Under the pieces are notes generated by a model. That model was not told where the DNA came from, did no database searches, and was given only the letters and a program-made list of their open reading frames with translations. From a bacterium (lineage in GTDB: Bacteria > Electryoneota > RPQS01), in NCBI GenBank assembly GCA_036504735.1, contig DASXUQ010000005.1:89377-153376 (forward strand): a DNA stretch of 64,000 nt, read 5' to 3'. Both the position numbers and the translations under genes were made by a program. This document shows, one piece after another, positions 27,093-36,204 of the stretch (position 1 is its first letter; the number at the start of each line of letters is the position of its first letter).

Positions 27093-28049
27093 ATGGAAAT
27101 ATTTCGCGGTCCCTGGTCAAACTTTGTTGATGTTCGCGATTCGGCGGTGACGGTAGGCTTTTTCGACGGCGTGCATGTCGGGCACAGGGCGATTCTCGAT
27201 GCGCTGATCACGGACGCCAAGGCCCAGAGTCTGCGGAGTGTCGTGCTCACGTTCGACACCCATCCTCGCCATGTGCTGCGCGAAACCAATGCGCCCATTG
27301 GCCTGCTGACGACTCCCGAAGAGAAGATCGCCCTGCTTTCCCGGACCGGCGTGGATCAGGCGTTGGTTGTCCATTTCGATCCCACCCTTGCGCAGATGAG
27401 CGCGGCGGATTTCGTGCAGATCGTCCTCAAGGGACGCATCGGCATGAAGAAAATCGTCATCGGCTACAATCACGGCTTCGGCAAGGGCCGCATGGGCGAC
27501 CGCGAAACGCTCATCGCCATGTCCCGCCAGCTCGGGTTCTCGGTGGACGTTGTCAACCCCACTCGCGTCAATGACACCATCGTCTCGTCCACCTACCTTC
27601 GGGAATTGATCGCCGACGGCCAGGTGGCTGTGGCGGCGGAGGGGCTTGGCCGCTACTATTCCATCCGCGGCATGGTGATTCACGGCTACGGACGCGGCAA
27701 GCGACTCAACTGGCCCACCGCCAATCTCGGCCTCGTGTCTCCCGGAAAACTGAGCCCCCGCGACGGCATTTATGCCGGGCTGGCCCGCTTGCGCGACGAG
27801 ACCTTCCCCGCCGCGATTTCCATCGGCTACAATCCGACCTTCACCGAAGGCAAGCATTCCCTCGAAGCTCACCTCATCGACTTCGACCGGAATATTTACG
27901 ACGAAGAATTGGAACTGGAATTCGTGGAGCGCATCCGCAGCGAGAAAAAATTCTCCTCGGAGACGGAACTCTCGAAGCAGATCGCCGCGGACGTTCAAGC
28001 CTGCGCCGATCTCCTGACGTCGCGCGGACTCGTCCGCCGCGTCTCCTGA
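27093..28049 (+). CDS. ribF: Bifunctional riboflavin kinase/FAD synthetase
   Basis: Turns riboflavin into FMN and then FAD. 318 aa. The N-terminal nucleotidyltransferase domain has VGFFDGVHVGHRAIL near residue 21, IGYNHGFGKGRMGD near 125 and VSSTYLRELIADG near 165. The C-terminal kinase domain has GYGRGKRLNWPTANL near 202, DGIYAGLARL and SIGYNPTF. Flavin supply may matter for the ThyX-like and GlcD-like enzymes nearby. Starts 3 bases after truB. Confidence 0.96.
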   Translation: MEIFRGPWSNFVDVRDSAVTVGFFDGVHVGHRAILDALITDAKAQSLRSVVLTFDTHPRHVLRETNAPIGLLTTPEEKIALLSRTGVDQALVVHFDPTLAQMSAADFVQIVLKGRIGMKKIVIGYNHGFGKGRMGDRETLIAMSRQLGFSVDVVNPTRVNDTIVSSTYLRELIADGQVAVAAEGLGRYYSIRGMVIHGYGRGKRLNWPTANLGLVSPGKLSPRDGIYAGLARLRDETFPAAISIGYNPTFTEGKHSLEAHLIDFDRNIYDEELELEFVERIRSEKKFSSETELSKQIAADVQACADLLTSRGLVRRVS

Positions 28050-28115
28050 GATTTCCGCCGGTCAATTCGACAGAACAAATCACAACTACAAGCATACAAC
28101 GTACAAGAGGAAACA

Positions 28116-28385
28116 ATGTCCGTCACGGCCACCGAGCGCACGTCGGTTATCGAGAAGTTTGCGCAGCAGAAAGGTGACACGGGAAGCCCCGAGGTTCAGG
28201 TTGCCTTACTGACGCAGAGAATCAACGATCTGACTGAGCATCTCAAAGTCCACAAGAAGGACAAGCACTCCCGCCGAGGCTTGATGCTGATGGTGGGGCA
28301 GCGCAGACGCCTGCTCACTTACCTCACAAGAAAAGACATTACACGTTACAGAAAGCTCGTCGAGGCCCTCGAACTGCGCCGCTGA
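28116..28385 (+). CDS. rpsO: 30S ribosomal protein S15
   Basis: 89 aa, full length, binding the central domain of 16S rRNA. The S15 signature is present: [33 protein letters not shown] and [15 protein letters not shown]. The ribosome site AGAGGAAACA precedes the ATG. rpsO followed by pnp is a widely conserved pair. Confidence 0.97.
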   Translation: MSVTATERTSVIEKFAQQKGDTGSPEVQVALLTQRINDLTEHLKVHKKDKHSRRGLMLMVGQRRRLLTYLTRKDITRYRKLVEALELRR

Positions 28386-28422
28386 CGAAAAAGAAGCAGA
28401 AGAAGAAGTGGAGAAGAAGAGA

Positions 28423-30630
28423 ATGGTATTCAGAAAAAGCATGGAGCTGGGCGGCCTGACCCTGACACTGGAAACCGGTCGTGTGGCCAAACAGGCGGAC
28501 GGCTCATGCTGGCTGACCTACGGCGACACAGTGGTGATGGCGACGGTGGTCGCGAACCTCGATGCGGAGACCGATGCGGATTTCTTGCCCTTAAGTGTGG
28601 ACTATCGTGAGAAACTTTACGCTGTGGGCCGCATCCCGGGCGGGTTTTTCAAGCGCGAAGGACGGCCTTCCGAAAAGGAAATTCTCAGCGCCCGTTTGAC
28701 GGATCGCCCTATCCGCCCCCTCTTTCCCGATGGCTTCCATCAGGAAATGCAGGTGATGATCAACGTGCTCTCCTCCGACGGCGAGCATGATCCCGATGTC
28801 CTCGGCACCCTTGCCACCTCCGCCGCCCTGAGCCTGTCCGAAGTGCCCTTCCTGGGCCCGGTCGGTTCCGTGCGCATGGGTCTCATCGGCGGCGAGTATG
28901 TCGTCAATCCCACGTACAAGCAGCTCGAAGAATCCGTGCTCGACCTCGTGGTGTCCGGCACCGAAGATTCGATTATCATGATCGAAGGCGAAGCCAAGGA
29001 AGTCTCCGAGGACGTGTTCCTCGAAGGCATCGCCCGCGCCCACGCTGAGATCAAGCGCCTTGTCGCCCTTCAAAAGGAACTCATGGCCGAAGCCGGCCAG
29101 CCGAAGCGCGAGTTTTCCGGCCCGGAACGCAATACGGATCTGGATGCCATCCTCGAACGCACGTTCGGCAAGCGCGTGACCGAGTCCTGCACGATCCTCG
29201 AGAAGAAGGAACGCCGCGACGCGTGGAAGGAAATCGAAATGGACGCCATTGAGGCGACCATCGAGAAGTTTCCCGACACCGAAAAATACGTCAAGCAGTG
29301 GGTGCATGACGCCACGCAGAAAGTCGTTCGCAAGAACACTGTGAAGGGCCGCCGCCTCGATGGCCGCAAGACCACCGAAATCCGTCCCATCACCGTGGAA
29401 GTCGACCTGCTTCCCCGCACGCACGGCAGCGCGCTCTTTACGCGCGGCCAGACCCAGGCTCTCGCCACCGTGACCCTCGGCGTCAAGTTCGACGAGCAGC
29501 GCGTGGACGGCCTCGACGGCGTCTACACCAAGCCGTATCTGCTGCACTATAATTTCCCGCCGTTTTCCGTCGGTGAAATTCGCAAGTTCCTCGGCCAGTC
29601 CCGCCGCGAAGTCGGCCACGGCAACCTTGCCTGGCGCGCGCTGCATTCGGTGCTGCCCTCCTGGGAAGATTTCCCTTATACGATCCGCGTGGTCTCCGAA
29701 GTTCTCGAGTCCAACGGGTCCTCGTCGATGGCCACGGTCTGCGGCGGCTGCGTCGCGCTCGAAGCCGCCGGCGTTCCCATCAAGAAGCCGGTCGCCGGTA
29801 TCGCCATGGGCCTCATCAAGGAAGGATCTGATATCGCGATTCTCTCCGACATCCTCGGCGATGAAGATCACCTCGGCGACATGGACTTCAAAGTCACCGG
29901 TACGGCGGACGGAATTTCCGCCTGCCAGATGGATATCAAGATCAAGGGGATTTCTCTGGAACTGATGAAGACCGCCATTCAGCAGGCCCGCAACGGCATC
30001 CAGTTCATCCTCGGCAAGATGGCCGAAGCCATGCCCGAGCCGCGCAAAGAGATCTCCGAATACGCTCCGCGTATCGAGTTCATCAAGGTCGACCCGGACA
30101 AGATCGGTCTCATCATCGGCCCCGGCGGCAAGACGATTCGCGACATCATCGCCCGCTCGGAAGCGTCCATCGACATCGAAGACGACGGCACCATCTGTAT
30201 TTCCTCTTCCAATTCCGCCAAGGTGCAGGCGGCCGTGGATATTATCCGCGGGATGGTCGAGATGCCCGAAGTGGGCAAGGTTTATCACGGCAAGGTCAAA
30301 AAGATTACCGACTTTGGCGCCTTTGTTGAGATTCTTCCCGGACGGGAAGGTCTGCTCCACATTAGCGAAATCGAACACCATCGCATTCGGAAGGTCAGCG
30401 ACCACCTGAATGTCGGCGATGAAGTCGATGTGAAACTGGTGAATGTGGATCCTATGGGCAAGTTGGATCTTTCTCGCCGCGCCTTGCTGCCTGTTCCCGA
30501 AGGTATGGAGGAACAGCCGCCGCGAGGTCCGCGTCCGGAGCGTTCGTCGTCTTCCCATCACGGCAAGCGTGAAGAGGGCGGGGAGCACGGCGGCAGACGC
30601 CCGCATAAACCATCTAAGGTGGACGACTAA
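28423..30630 (+). CDS. pnp: Polyribonucleotide nucleotidyltransferase (PNPase)
   Basis: 3'-to-5' phosphorolytic exoribonuclease. Two RNase PH domains (about 5-140 and 320-540; second copy with GRRLDGRKTTEIRPI and RREVGHGNLAWRAL), KH (about 555-620, LIIGPGGKTIRDI) and S1 (about 625-695, GKVYHGKVKKITDFGAFVEI) are in normal order, with a short charged tail. The ATG (735 aa) is preferred because GGAG lies 9 bases upstream; a GTG five codons earlier is in frame. Confidence 0.96.
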   Translation: MVFRKSMELGGLTLTLETGRVAKQADGSCWLTYGDTVVMATVVANLDAETDADFLPLSVDYREKLYAVGRIPGGFFKREGRPSEKEILSARLTDRPIRPLFPDGFHQEMQVMINVLSSDGEHDPDVLGTLATSAALSLSEVPFLGPVGSVRMGLIGGEYVVNPTYKQLEESVLDLVVSGTEDSIIMIEGEAKEVSEDVFLEGIARAHAEIKRLVALQKELMAEAGQPKREFSGPERNTDLDAILERTFGKRVTESCTILEKKERRDAWKEIEMDAIEATIEKFPDTEKYVKQWVHDATQKVVRKNTVKGRRLDGRKTTEIRPITVEVDLLPRTHGSALFTRGQTQALATVTLGVKFDEQRVDGLDGVYTKPYLLHYNFPPFSVGEIRKFLGQSRREVGHGNLAWRALHSVLPSWEDFPYTIRVVSEVLESNGSSSMATVCGGCVALEAAGVPIKKPVAGIAMGLIKEGSDIAILSDILGDEDHLGDMDFKVTGTADGISACQMDIKIKGISLELMKTAIQQARNGIQFILGKMAEAMPEPRKEISEYAPRIEFIKVDPDKIGLIIGPGGKTIRDIIARSEASIDIEDDGTICISSSNSAKVQAAVDIIRGMVEMPEVGKVYHGKVKKITDFGAFVEILPGREGLLHISEIEHHRIRKVSDHLNVGDEVDVKLVNVDPMGKLDLSRRALLPVPEGMEEQPPRGPRPERSSSSHHGKREEGGEHGGRRPHKPSKVDD

Positions 30631-30636
30631 GGAATT

Positions 30637-32010
30637 GTGACGACCTCTCCATTCTATCAAAAAACGGTGTTGCCCAACGGGCTGCGCGTCGTGACGGAAA
30701 AGATCCCCGGCGTGCGGTCCGCCTCCCTGGGCATATGGGTCTCGGTTGGTTCTCGACATGAGACCCCGGCTGAGAACGGCATTTCTCACTTTATCGAACA
30801 CATGGCGTTCAAAGGCACGGAAACCCGCAGTGCCCTGGACATTGCCCGCACGGTGGAGCAGGGGGGGGGCTATATCAATGCCTTCACCAGCAAGGAGCTG
30901 ACCTGCTTCCATGTGCATGTGCTCGATGAGCGACTCCCGAGCGCGCTCGACATCCTGGCCGATATTCTGCGGGATTCCGTTTGTGATCCCGCCGAAATGG
31001 AAAAGGAAAAACAGGTGATCCTCGACGAAATCCGCGATCACGAGGATATGCCTGACGACGTGGCTCATGAGCGTTTCGTAAAGGCCCTTTTCAACCCGCA
31101 CCCGCTTGCCCAGCCGATTCTCGGCCCGCCGGAGAACATTCGCGGTTTCTCCCGGGACGATGTGCTGAAATTTGTCAGTCAGCACTATCTGCCGGATAGA
31201 ATGGTGGTCGCCGCCGCGGGGCACGTCAACCACGCGGCCATCGTGAAACGTGTGGCGCAGGCGCTCGATCTCAGCGGCAAGAGCAAAATCCGCCGCGATC
31301 CTGCCAGCACGAATCATCACAATCACATCGAGCGCATCAGCCGTCCGATTCAGCAGGCGCACATGGTCATCGGTACGTCCGGACTTCCGTACAACCATCC
31401 GGACCGCCTGACGCTCTCCATCATGAATACGATCCTCGGCGGCGGCATGTCCTCGCGTCTGTTTCAGAACATCCGCGAGAAGCATGGCATCGCCTACTCG
31501 ATCTATTGTTTCACCGAAATGTTCGCCGACTCCGGTCTGTGGGGAGTTTATCTCGCCACAGATCCGGAGCGGGTGGAACGCGCGCGGGAAATGGTCATTG
31601 CCGAACTCAAGGATCTCGCCTCCAAGCCTCTCCCCAAAGAGGAAATCGACGGCGTGAAGACCGGACTTAAGGGCAACATCATGCTCGGGCTGGAAAGTGT
31701 GTCCAGTCGCATGATGCGTCTCGGGCGGATGGAAGTTTACCTCGGCCGCTATCAGACTCTGCAGGATGTGAGTCAGCAGATTGATGCCGTCACTCCCAAG
31801 CGCGTCTATGATCTGGTCAACCGTCTGATCGACGAGGACAATCTGATTACCACGATTGTCCAGCCCGAGCAGACGAAGAAGACGAAGAGCAAGGCCAAGG
31901 CAAAGCCAAAGGCGGCCGTTCTGCCGAAGGTCAAGGTCGCGGCGGTCAAGGTGGCCGCGCTCGCCGGTAAGAACGGCGACAGCAACGGCAAGAACGGGAA
32001 GAAGAAGTAG
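30637..32010 (+). CDS. M16 family zinc peptidase (processing-peptidase-like)
   Basis: 457-aa pitrilysin-type protein. The inverted zinc motif HFIEH is near residue 51, followed by MAFKGTETRSA and the downstream glutamates (EKQVILDEIRDHEDMPDDV). The second, inactive-type half follows (MVIGTSGLPYNHPDRLTLSI, GGGMSSRLFQNIREKHGIAY). These enzymes are often encoded after pnp; peptide degradation or processing is inferred. The final 45 residues are an unusual Lys/Ala/Val-rich tail (KSKAKAKPKAAVLPKVKVAA onward) outside the family fold. GTG start seven bases after pnp. Confidence 0.92.
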   Translation: MTTSPFYQKTVLPNGLRVVTEKIPGVRSASLGIWVSVGSRHETPAENGISHFIEHMAFKGTETRSALDIARTVEQGGGYINAFTSKELTCFHVHVLDERLPSALDILADILRDSVCDPAEMEKEKQVILDEIRDHEDMPDDVAHERFVKALFNPHPLAQPILGPPENIRGFSRDDVLKFVSQHYLPDRMVVAAAGHVNHAAIVKRVAQALDLSGKSKIRRDPASTNHHNHIERISRPIQQAHMVIGTSGLPYNHPDRLTLSIMNTILGGGMSSRLFQNIREKHGIAYSIYCFTEMFADSGLWGVYLATDPERVERAREMVIAELKDLASKPLPKEEIDGVKTGLKGNIMLGLESVSSRMMRLGRMEVYLGRYQTLQDVSQQIDAVTPKRVYDLVNRLIDEDNLITTIVQPEQTKKTKSKAKAKPKAAVLPKVKVAAVKVAALAGKNGDSNGKNGKKK

Positions 32011-32013
32011 AGG

Positions 32014-32466
32014 ATGAAGACGCCGCCGGTGACCGTGCAGATCCAGCGTTTGCCCCACGCCCCCGCCCAGTTGCCTTCCTACGCTACAGCAGGGGCTGCG
32101 GGAATGGATTTACGCCATGCCGGGGAAGAGACCACTCTCGAACCCGGCAGCCGCGTACTCCTGCCTACAGGCTTCTGTGTGGCCATTCCGGAAGGCTGTG
32201 AAGCCACGGTCCGGCTGCGGTCGGGTTTCGCTTTGCAGACCGGTCTCCTGATGCTGAACGCACCCGGCACGATTGACTCCGATTACCGCGGTGAAATCAA
32301 ACTTCTGCTCATGAATCCCGGCAAGGATCCCGTCCGCATTCCCAAGGATGAACGCATTGCCCAGCTCGTGATTGCTCCCGTAATCCGCTGCGCATGGCAG
32401 GAAGTCGAGAGGCTTGCCGAAACGGATCGCAGCAGCGGAGGCTTTGGCAGCACCGGGAAATCATAA
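32014..32466 (+). CDS. dut: dUTP diphosphatase
   Basis: Hydrolyses dUTP to dUMP, keeping uracil out of DNA and supplying the thymidylate synthase substrate. 150 aa with the five trimeric dUTPase motifs: AGAAGMDLRHA, RLRSGFALQTGLL, NAPGTIDSDYRGEIK, RIAQLVIAPV and the C-terminal RSSGGFGSTG arm. It follows the M16 gene by 3 bases. Confidence 0.96.
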   Translation: MKTPPVTVQIQRLPHAPAQLPSYATAGAAGMDLRHAGEETTLEPGSRVLLPTGFCVAIPEGCEATVRLRSGFALQTGLLMLNAPGTIDSDYRGEIKLLLMNPGKDPVRIPKDERIAQLVIAPVIRCAWQEVERLAETDRSSGGFGSTGKS

Positions 32467-32534
32467 GATCACACTGTTGATCCTGTCTTTCCTCATCCCT
32501 CATCCTTCATCCTTCATCCTTTCTTCAGGCCGTC

Positions 32535-32563
32535 TTGCGCGTTTAGCGTATTTTCACTATATT
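32535..32563 (+). promoter_or_regulatory. Promoter of the MerR-type regulator gene
   Basis: TTGCGC, 17 bases, TATATT; predicted start near 32570, about 13 bases before the GTG. A short CATCCTT tandem repeat lies just upstream (about 32496-32520). Confidence 0.6.
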
Positions 32564-32582
32564 TCTTGCAGGTCAGTTTGTT

Positions 32583-32945
32583 GTGGTGCCATCGAACGTG
32601 GATACGGATCGAAAGGGACCCGCGATCAGGAAACTTTACTATAGCATTGGTGAAGTCTCCGAGCTGACGGGTATTCCAGCACATGTTCTCCGCTACTGGG
32701 AGAGCGAGTTTCCGCAATTGCATCCGAAGAAAAGTCGGACTGGAAACCGCACCTACCAGGAAAAGGATCTCGAGGTAGTGCTCAAGATCAAGGCCCTGCT
32801 CTATGAGCAGCGGTTTACGATCGCGGGAGCCAAAACACAACTCGGCAGTTCTGCTCCACAGCAGAGCAATGGAAACGGAAACATCATCGAGGATGTCCGG
32901 CGCGAATTGCAGGAAATTCTCGATTTAATGGGTAATCACAAATAG
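32583..32945 (+). CDS. MerR-family transcriptional regulator
   Basis: 120-aa small MerR protein. The winged-helix DNA-binding domain is at about residues 18-85: [27 protein letters not shown], and [19 protein letters not shown] short predicted dimerisation helix follows ([17 protein letters not shown]). No Cys metal site or ligand domain is present. It resembles the minimal MerR proteins next to tRNA genes in many FCB genomes; target genes are unknown. GTG start; a second GTG follows directly. Confidence 0.88.
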   Translation: MVPSNVDTDRKGPAIRKLYYSIGEVSELTGIPAHVLRYWESEFPQLHPKKSRTGNRTYQEKDLEVVLKIKALLYEQRFTIAGAKTQLGSSAPQQSNGNGNIIEDVRRELQEILDLMGNHK

Positions 32946-32947
32946 TT

Positions 32948-33022
<75 letters not shown>

Positions 33023-33030
33023 TATAGAAA

Positions 33031-33056
33031 ACACGAGTTTAGGCTCGTGTTTTTGT
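33031..33056 (+). terminator. Rho-independent terminator after tRNA-Pro(GGG)
   Basis: ACACGAG, loop TTTAGG, CTCGTGT followed by a T-rich run. Confidence 0.85.
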
Positions 33057-33215
33057 TTTGCACTGAGGCGCGATTGAGGGGTGCGATGCATGGCGCTCTT
33101 CTTGCAGAGCAAAGGGTAGAGAAGTCACTTATCTCTCAACCAAACTGCAACCTTGTTTCCTCGGCGTGAAGCGGGCGTTGTCGGGCATATCTCCAACTGC
33201 TCAAGGGCTTGATGC

Positions 33216-35087
33216 ATGTTCAGACGAATCCAGACAAAGATTGTTGTTCTGATCACCATAATTGCTTCGCTTTTCCTCCTCGCGCTCTTCATTGGCTGGT
33301 TCGCGCAGCATAGGCAGATGGCCTTGCTCCTGCAGGAACGCCAGCAGGAGAAGGGTGTGCTGTTGGACAAGGCTGTGGCGGTACTCAGTAAGAGTGTGGC
33401 CAGTCTTACCTATGACTACACCTGCTGGGACGAAATGTTGGAATTCATCCACTGTCCGGACTCGACATGGGCGGAGGAAAACCTGGTGACCGCCATGACG
33501 ACGTTCTCCGTGAATGCGCTATGGCTTTACAACACCAATCTGGACATCGTCTATTCGGCGAGTGGCAAAGAGGATTCGGTCACGCTGGCGTTGCCTGTGC
33601 CGATAGAAGATCTGCAACGCATCCTCACAAAAGTCCCATTTTCCCATTTCTACGCGCGCACACCGGCGGGCCTTATGGAACTCTGCACGGCTCCCTGCCA
33701 ACCTTCCGCCGACGTCACTCGCGTATCACCGGCCCAAGGGTATTTCATAGTGGGAAGGCTTTGGTCGCCGGAGTACGTCCGCGAAATCTCACTCCTGACA
33801 TCAAGCCATATCAGCCTCACGTCACCCAAAGCGCCTGGCGCGGCACCCACGCTTGACAGGCGCAATTCCTACGGAGTGTTGAGCAGCAAGCCGCTTCTGT
33901 CCTTGAAGGGCGACACGGTCATGTGGGTGTCCGCTTATGCCGAATATCCGGCCATGCACGAGTCCCAGGCCATGGCATGGCAGATGTCCGCTGCGAGTTT
34001 GCTCTTTGCCCTTCTGATGACCGGATCGATCGCCTTCTTTCTCCTGCGATTCGTCAGCACTCCGCTGAACCAGATATCTGCAGCCCTGGAGTCGGCCAAT
34101 CTCGATCACTTGCGGAAGCTTCGGGGAGATCGGACTGAGTTCGGCAGAATAAGTGCGCTGATCACCAGCTTCTTCGAACAGCGTGATTCATTGACTCTGG
34201 AGATGGCCCAGCGGCGGCAGGCCGATGAGAAAGCGGAAACATCGTTGTCTCTGTTGCAGGCGACGCTCGAGTCTACGACGGACGGGCTCCTCGTCGTAGA
34301 CATGCAAGGAAGAATCCGCAGCTATAATCAGCGCTTCCTTGAACTATGGAGGATTCCACTGGGCATGGCAGAATGCGGCGAAGATGAGCGCCTGCTGAAA
34401 TATGCCGTCGCTCAACTCAGGGATCCGGACGAATTCCGCAAACGCGTACAGGAACTGTATTCTCATCCGGAAGAAGAGAGCCTTGAGATCATCGAGTTTG
34501 AAGATGGCAGATATTATGAGCGGAATTCGAGGCCACAGGTCATGGGGGGCGTGGCTGTCGGGCGAGTCTGGAGCTTCCGCGATGTCACCGAACGGATGCG
34601 CGCCGAGATGACTCTGCGCGAGAGTGAGAGCCGCTTCCGCACGCTGGCCGACTCCGCGCCGGTTCTCGTGTGGATGGCAGGACTCAACCGGCATTATCAC
34701 TACTTCAACCGAACATGGCTGGCATTTACCGGACGCACCTATCAGCAGGAGTATGGTCGCGGCTGGCTGGACGGAGTGCATCCGGATGATCGGCAGAAGT
34801 GTGAAAATGTCTATCAGGCGGCCTTCACGTCGCGGCGGCCATTCTCCACGGAATTCCGGCTTAAGCACAATGATGGAACGTATCACTGGGTGCTGGATAT
34901 GGGAACGCCGCGATTTGCCGCTGGCGGAGAATTTACGGGATTCATCGGAAGCAGCACCGACGTGACCGATCAGATTCAGGCTCGCGATGGCAAACGGATT
35001 ACATCGATGAACGGCCCGGAAATCCCGGTCGCCGCGCAAAAGTCCGCTGAGGATGCGTCTAAGAACATTGCGCGGCAACTCGATTAA
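33216..35087 (+). CDS. CHASE4-like/PAS membrane sensor without an output domain
   Basis: 623 aa. The first membrane helix is at about residues 9-29 and the second at about 260-282. The extracytoplasmic part between them has SLTYDYTCWDEMLEFI near 63-80, as in CHASE4 sensor domains. A HAMP-like stretch follows, then a PAS domain near 345-460 (STTDGLLVVDMQGRIRSYN) and a second PAS/PAC near 470-590 (LADSAPVLVWMAGLN, FTGFIGSSTDVTDQ). Normal sensors continue into a histidine kinase or GGDEF domain; here the chain stops after about 35 polar residues. It could signal through a partner or be a truncated kinase. Confidence 0.82.
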   Translation: MFRRIQTKIVVLITIIASLFLLALFIGWFAQHRQMALLLQERQQEKGVLLDKAVAVLSKSVASLTYDYTCWDEMLEFIHCPDSTWAEENLVTAMTTFSVNALWLYNTNLDIVYSASGKEDSVTLALPVPIEDLQRILTKVPFSHFYARTPAGLMELCTAPCQPSADVTRVSPAQGYFIVGRLWSPEYVREISLLTSSHISLTSPKAPGAAPTLDRRNSYGVLSSKPLLSLKGDTVMWVSAYAEYPAMHESQAMAWQMSAASLLFALLMTGSIAFFLLRFVSTPLNQISAALESANLDHLRKLRGDRTEFGRISALITSFFEQRDSLTLEMAQRRQADEKAETSLSLLQATLESTTDGLLVVDMQGRIRSYNQRFLELWRIPLGMAECGEDERLLKYAVAQLRDPDEFRKRVQELYSHPEEESLEIIEFEDGRYYERNSRPQVMGGVAVGRVWSFRDVTERMRAEMTLRESESRFRTLADSAPVLVWMAGLNRHYHYFNRTWLAFTGRTYQQEYGRGWLDGVHPDDRQKCENVYQAAFTSRRPFSTEFRLKHNDGTYHWVLDMGTPRFAAGGEFTGFIGSSTDVTDQIQARDGKRITSMNGPEIPVAAQKSAEDASKNIARQLD

Positions 35088-35109
35088 CGGAATTCTCGAA
35101 CAGAAGAGT

Positions 35110-35141
35110 AAGCAGGGCGGACCCAACGGTTCGCCCCGCTT
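35110..35141. terminator. Long hairpin after the PAS sensor gene
   Basis: 14-base stem AAGCAGGGCGGACC/GGTTCGCCCCGCTT with one mismatch and one G-T. No clear T-run, so it may be a processing or stability hairpin rather than a terminator. Confidence 0.55.
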
Positions 35142-35270
35142 GCATTTGCGCCCATGAGAATACGATGGAATCAGGAAACTTTCCGCCTTTAGGGACGTGT
35201 TATGAGCATTGCAGGATAAACTTTTCCAAATGGACGGCATTTGTTCAACTAACGTAATAATGGAGTTAAC

Positions 35271-36101
35271 ATGGACGCAGTCATGAAGAGATTTGTTTTG
35301 GTGTTACTTATGACTTTGTTTGGTTCCACTCTGGCCGCTCACGCCACTATTTGGAACGTCGACGTGGCAGATTTCCAATTCACCCCGTCCTCCTTAACAA
35401 TCCTCCAGGGCGACACCGTTCGCTGGACAAATTCTCTCGGCTTCCATAGTGTGACACCCGACTGCGACCCGGCGCTCTTTGGTACTCCGGCGCAGGCTTC
35501 ACCGTGGCAGTACGTTTTCATCTTCAACCTTCCCATCGGCTCCTACGGGTACCATTGCGAAGTCCACCCGCACATGATGGGTACAATCACCGTGCAGGAT
35601 CGCGGCACGTGGCATGTCACCGTCCAGAGCTTTTCGTTCACCCCCGCAAACTTAACCATCACCCGCGGCGATACGGTCATCTGGAGCGCCATCAACGGTT
35701 TCCACAATGTCCACCACAATGCGACGCCTTCTCTGTTCGGCACCGCCCCCGCCACCGCACCGTGGACCTATCAGTTTGTCTTCAGCAACGTGGGCGACAG
35801 CACGCTTCACTACATCTGTCAGGTTCACCCGACACTGATGCAGGGAGCGATTACCGTCTCCGAACCGCAGGCCCTGCCTGCCCCCGCCGCTTTAACAGCA
35901 TACCCCTCGGACACAGCCCACATTCGCCTGACTTGGGGTAGCGTCTGCGGTGCCGGCAGTTATGCCGTCTTCAAGTCGCTGGACGCGTCTTCGCCGGTCT
36001 TTCCCGATTCCTTCGCCACCACGACCGACACCACCCTCATCGATTCCATTGGCTCACCCCGGGCCTTCTATCTGGTCAAAGCTCTCGGAGTCGCGCGTTA
36101 A
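35271..36101 (+). CDS. Secreted protein with two tandem cupredoxin domains
   Basis: 276 aa with a signal peptide (KRFVLVLLMTLFGSTLAAHA). Two plastocyanin-like domains follow, each with type 1 copper ligands in order. Domain 1 has GFHSV, then YHCEVHPHMMG; domain 2 has GFHNV, then YICQVHPTLMQG (His, Cys-x3-His, Met). A third C-terminal domain, about 80 residues from PAPAALTAYPSDTAHI, looks like a fibronectin III fold. Electron transfer or copper binding in the periplasm or outside the cell is likely. GGAG lies 7 bases before the ATG. Confidence 0.87.
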   Translation: MDAVMKRFVLVLLMTLFGSTLAAHATIWNVDVADFQFTPSSLTILQGDTVRWTNSLGFHSVTPDCDPALFGTPAQASPWQYVFIFNLPIGSYGYHCEVHPHMMGTITVQDRGTWHVTVQSFSFTPANLTITRGDTVIWSAINGFHNVHHNATPSLFGTAPATAPWTYQFVFSNVGDSTLHYICQVHPTLMQGAITVSEPQALPAPAALTAYPSDTAHIRLTWGSVCGAGSYAVFKSLDASSPVFPDSFATTTDTTLIDSIGSPRAFYLVKALGVAR

Positions 36102-36112
36102 TCAGTTTCCGC

Positions 36113-36141
36113 TTGACTTTTTGCCAACTTATTCCTATACT
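36113..36141 (+). promoter_or_regulatory. pcm promoter
   Basis: TTGACT, 17 bases, TATACT: near-consensus boxes, with the start expected near 36148. Confidence 0.75.
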
Positions 36142-36204
36142 GAGTTGCTCAAGGACGCGAGTCCCCCCGGCGCTTCTTAGCTTACTCAAGCTTGCAGGGT
36201 CATC

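Noticed and set aside
28591..32058. A 1155-residue open frame antisense to pnp and the M16 gene
   Set aside because: Its sequence has no recognisable domain, and the overlapping plus-strand genes are certain. GC-rich codon use leaves the antisense frame open by chance.
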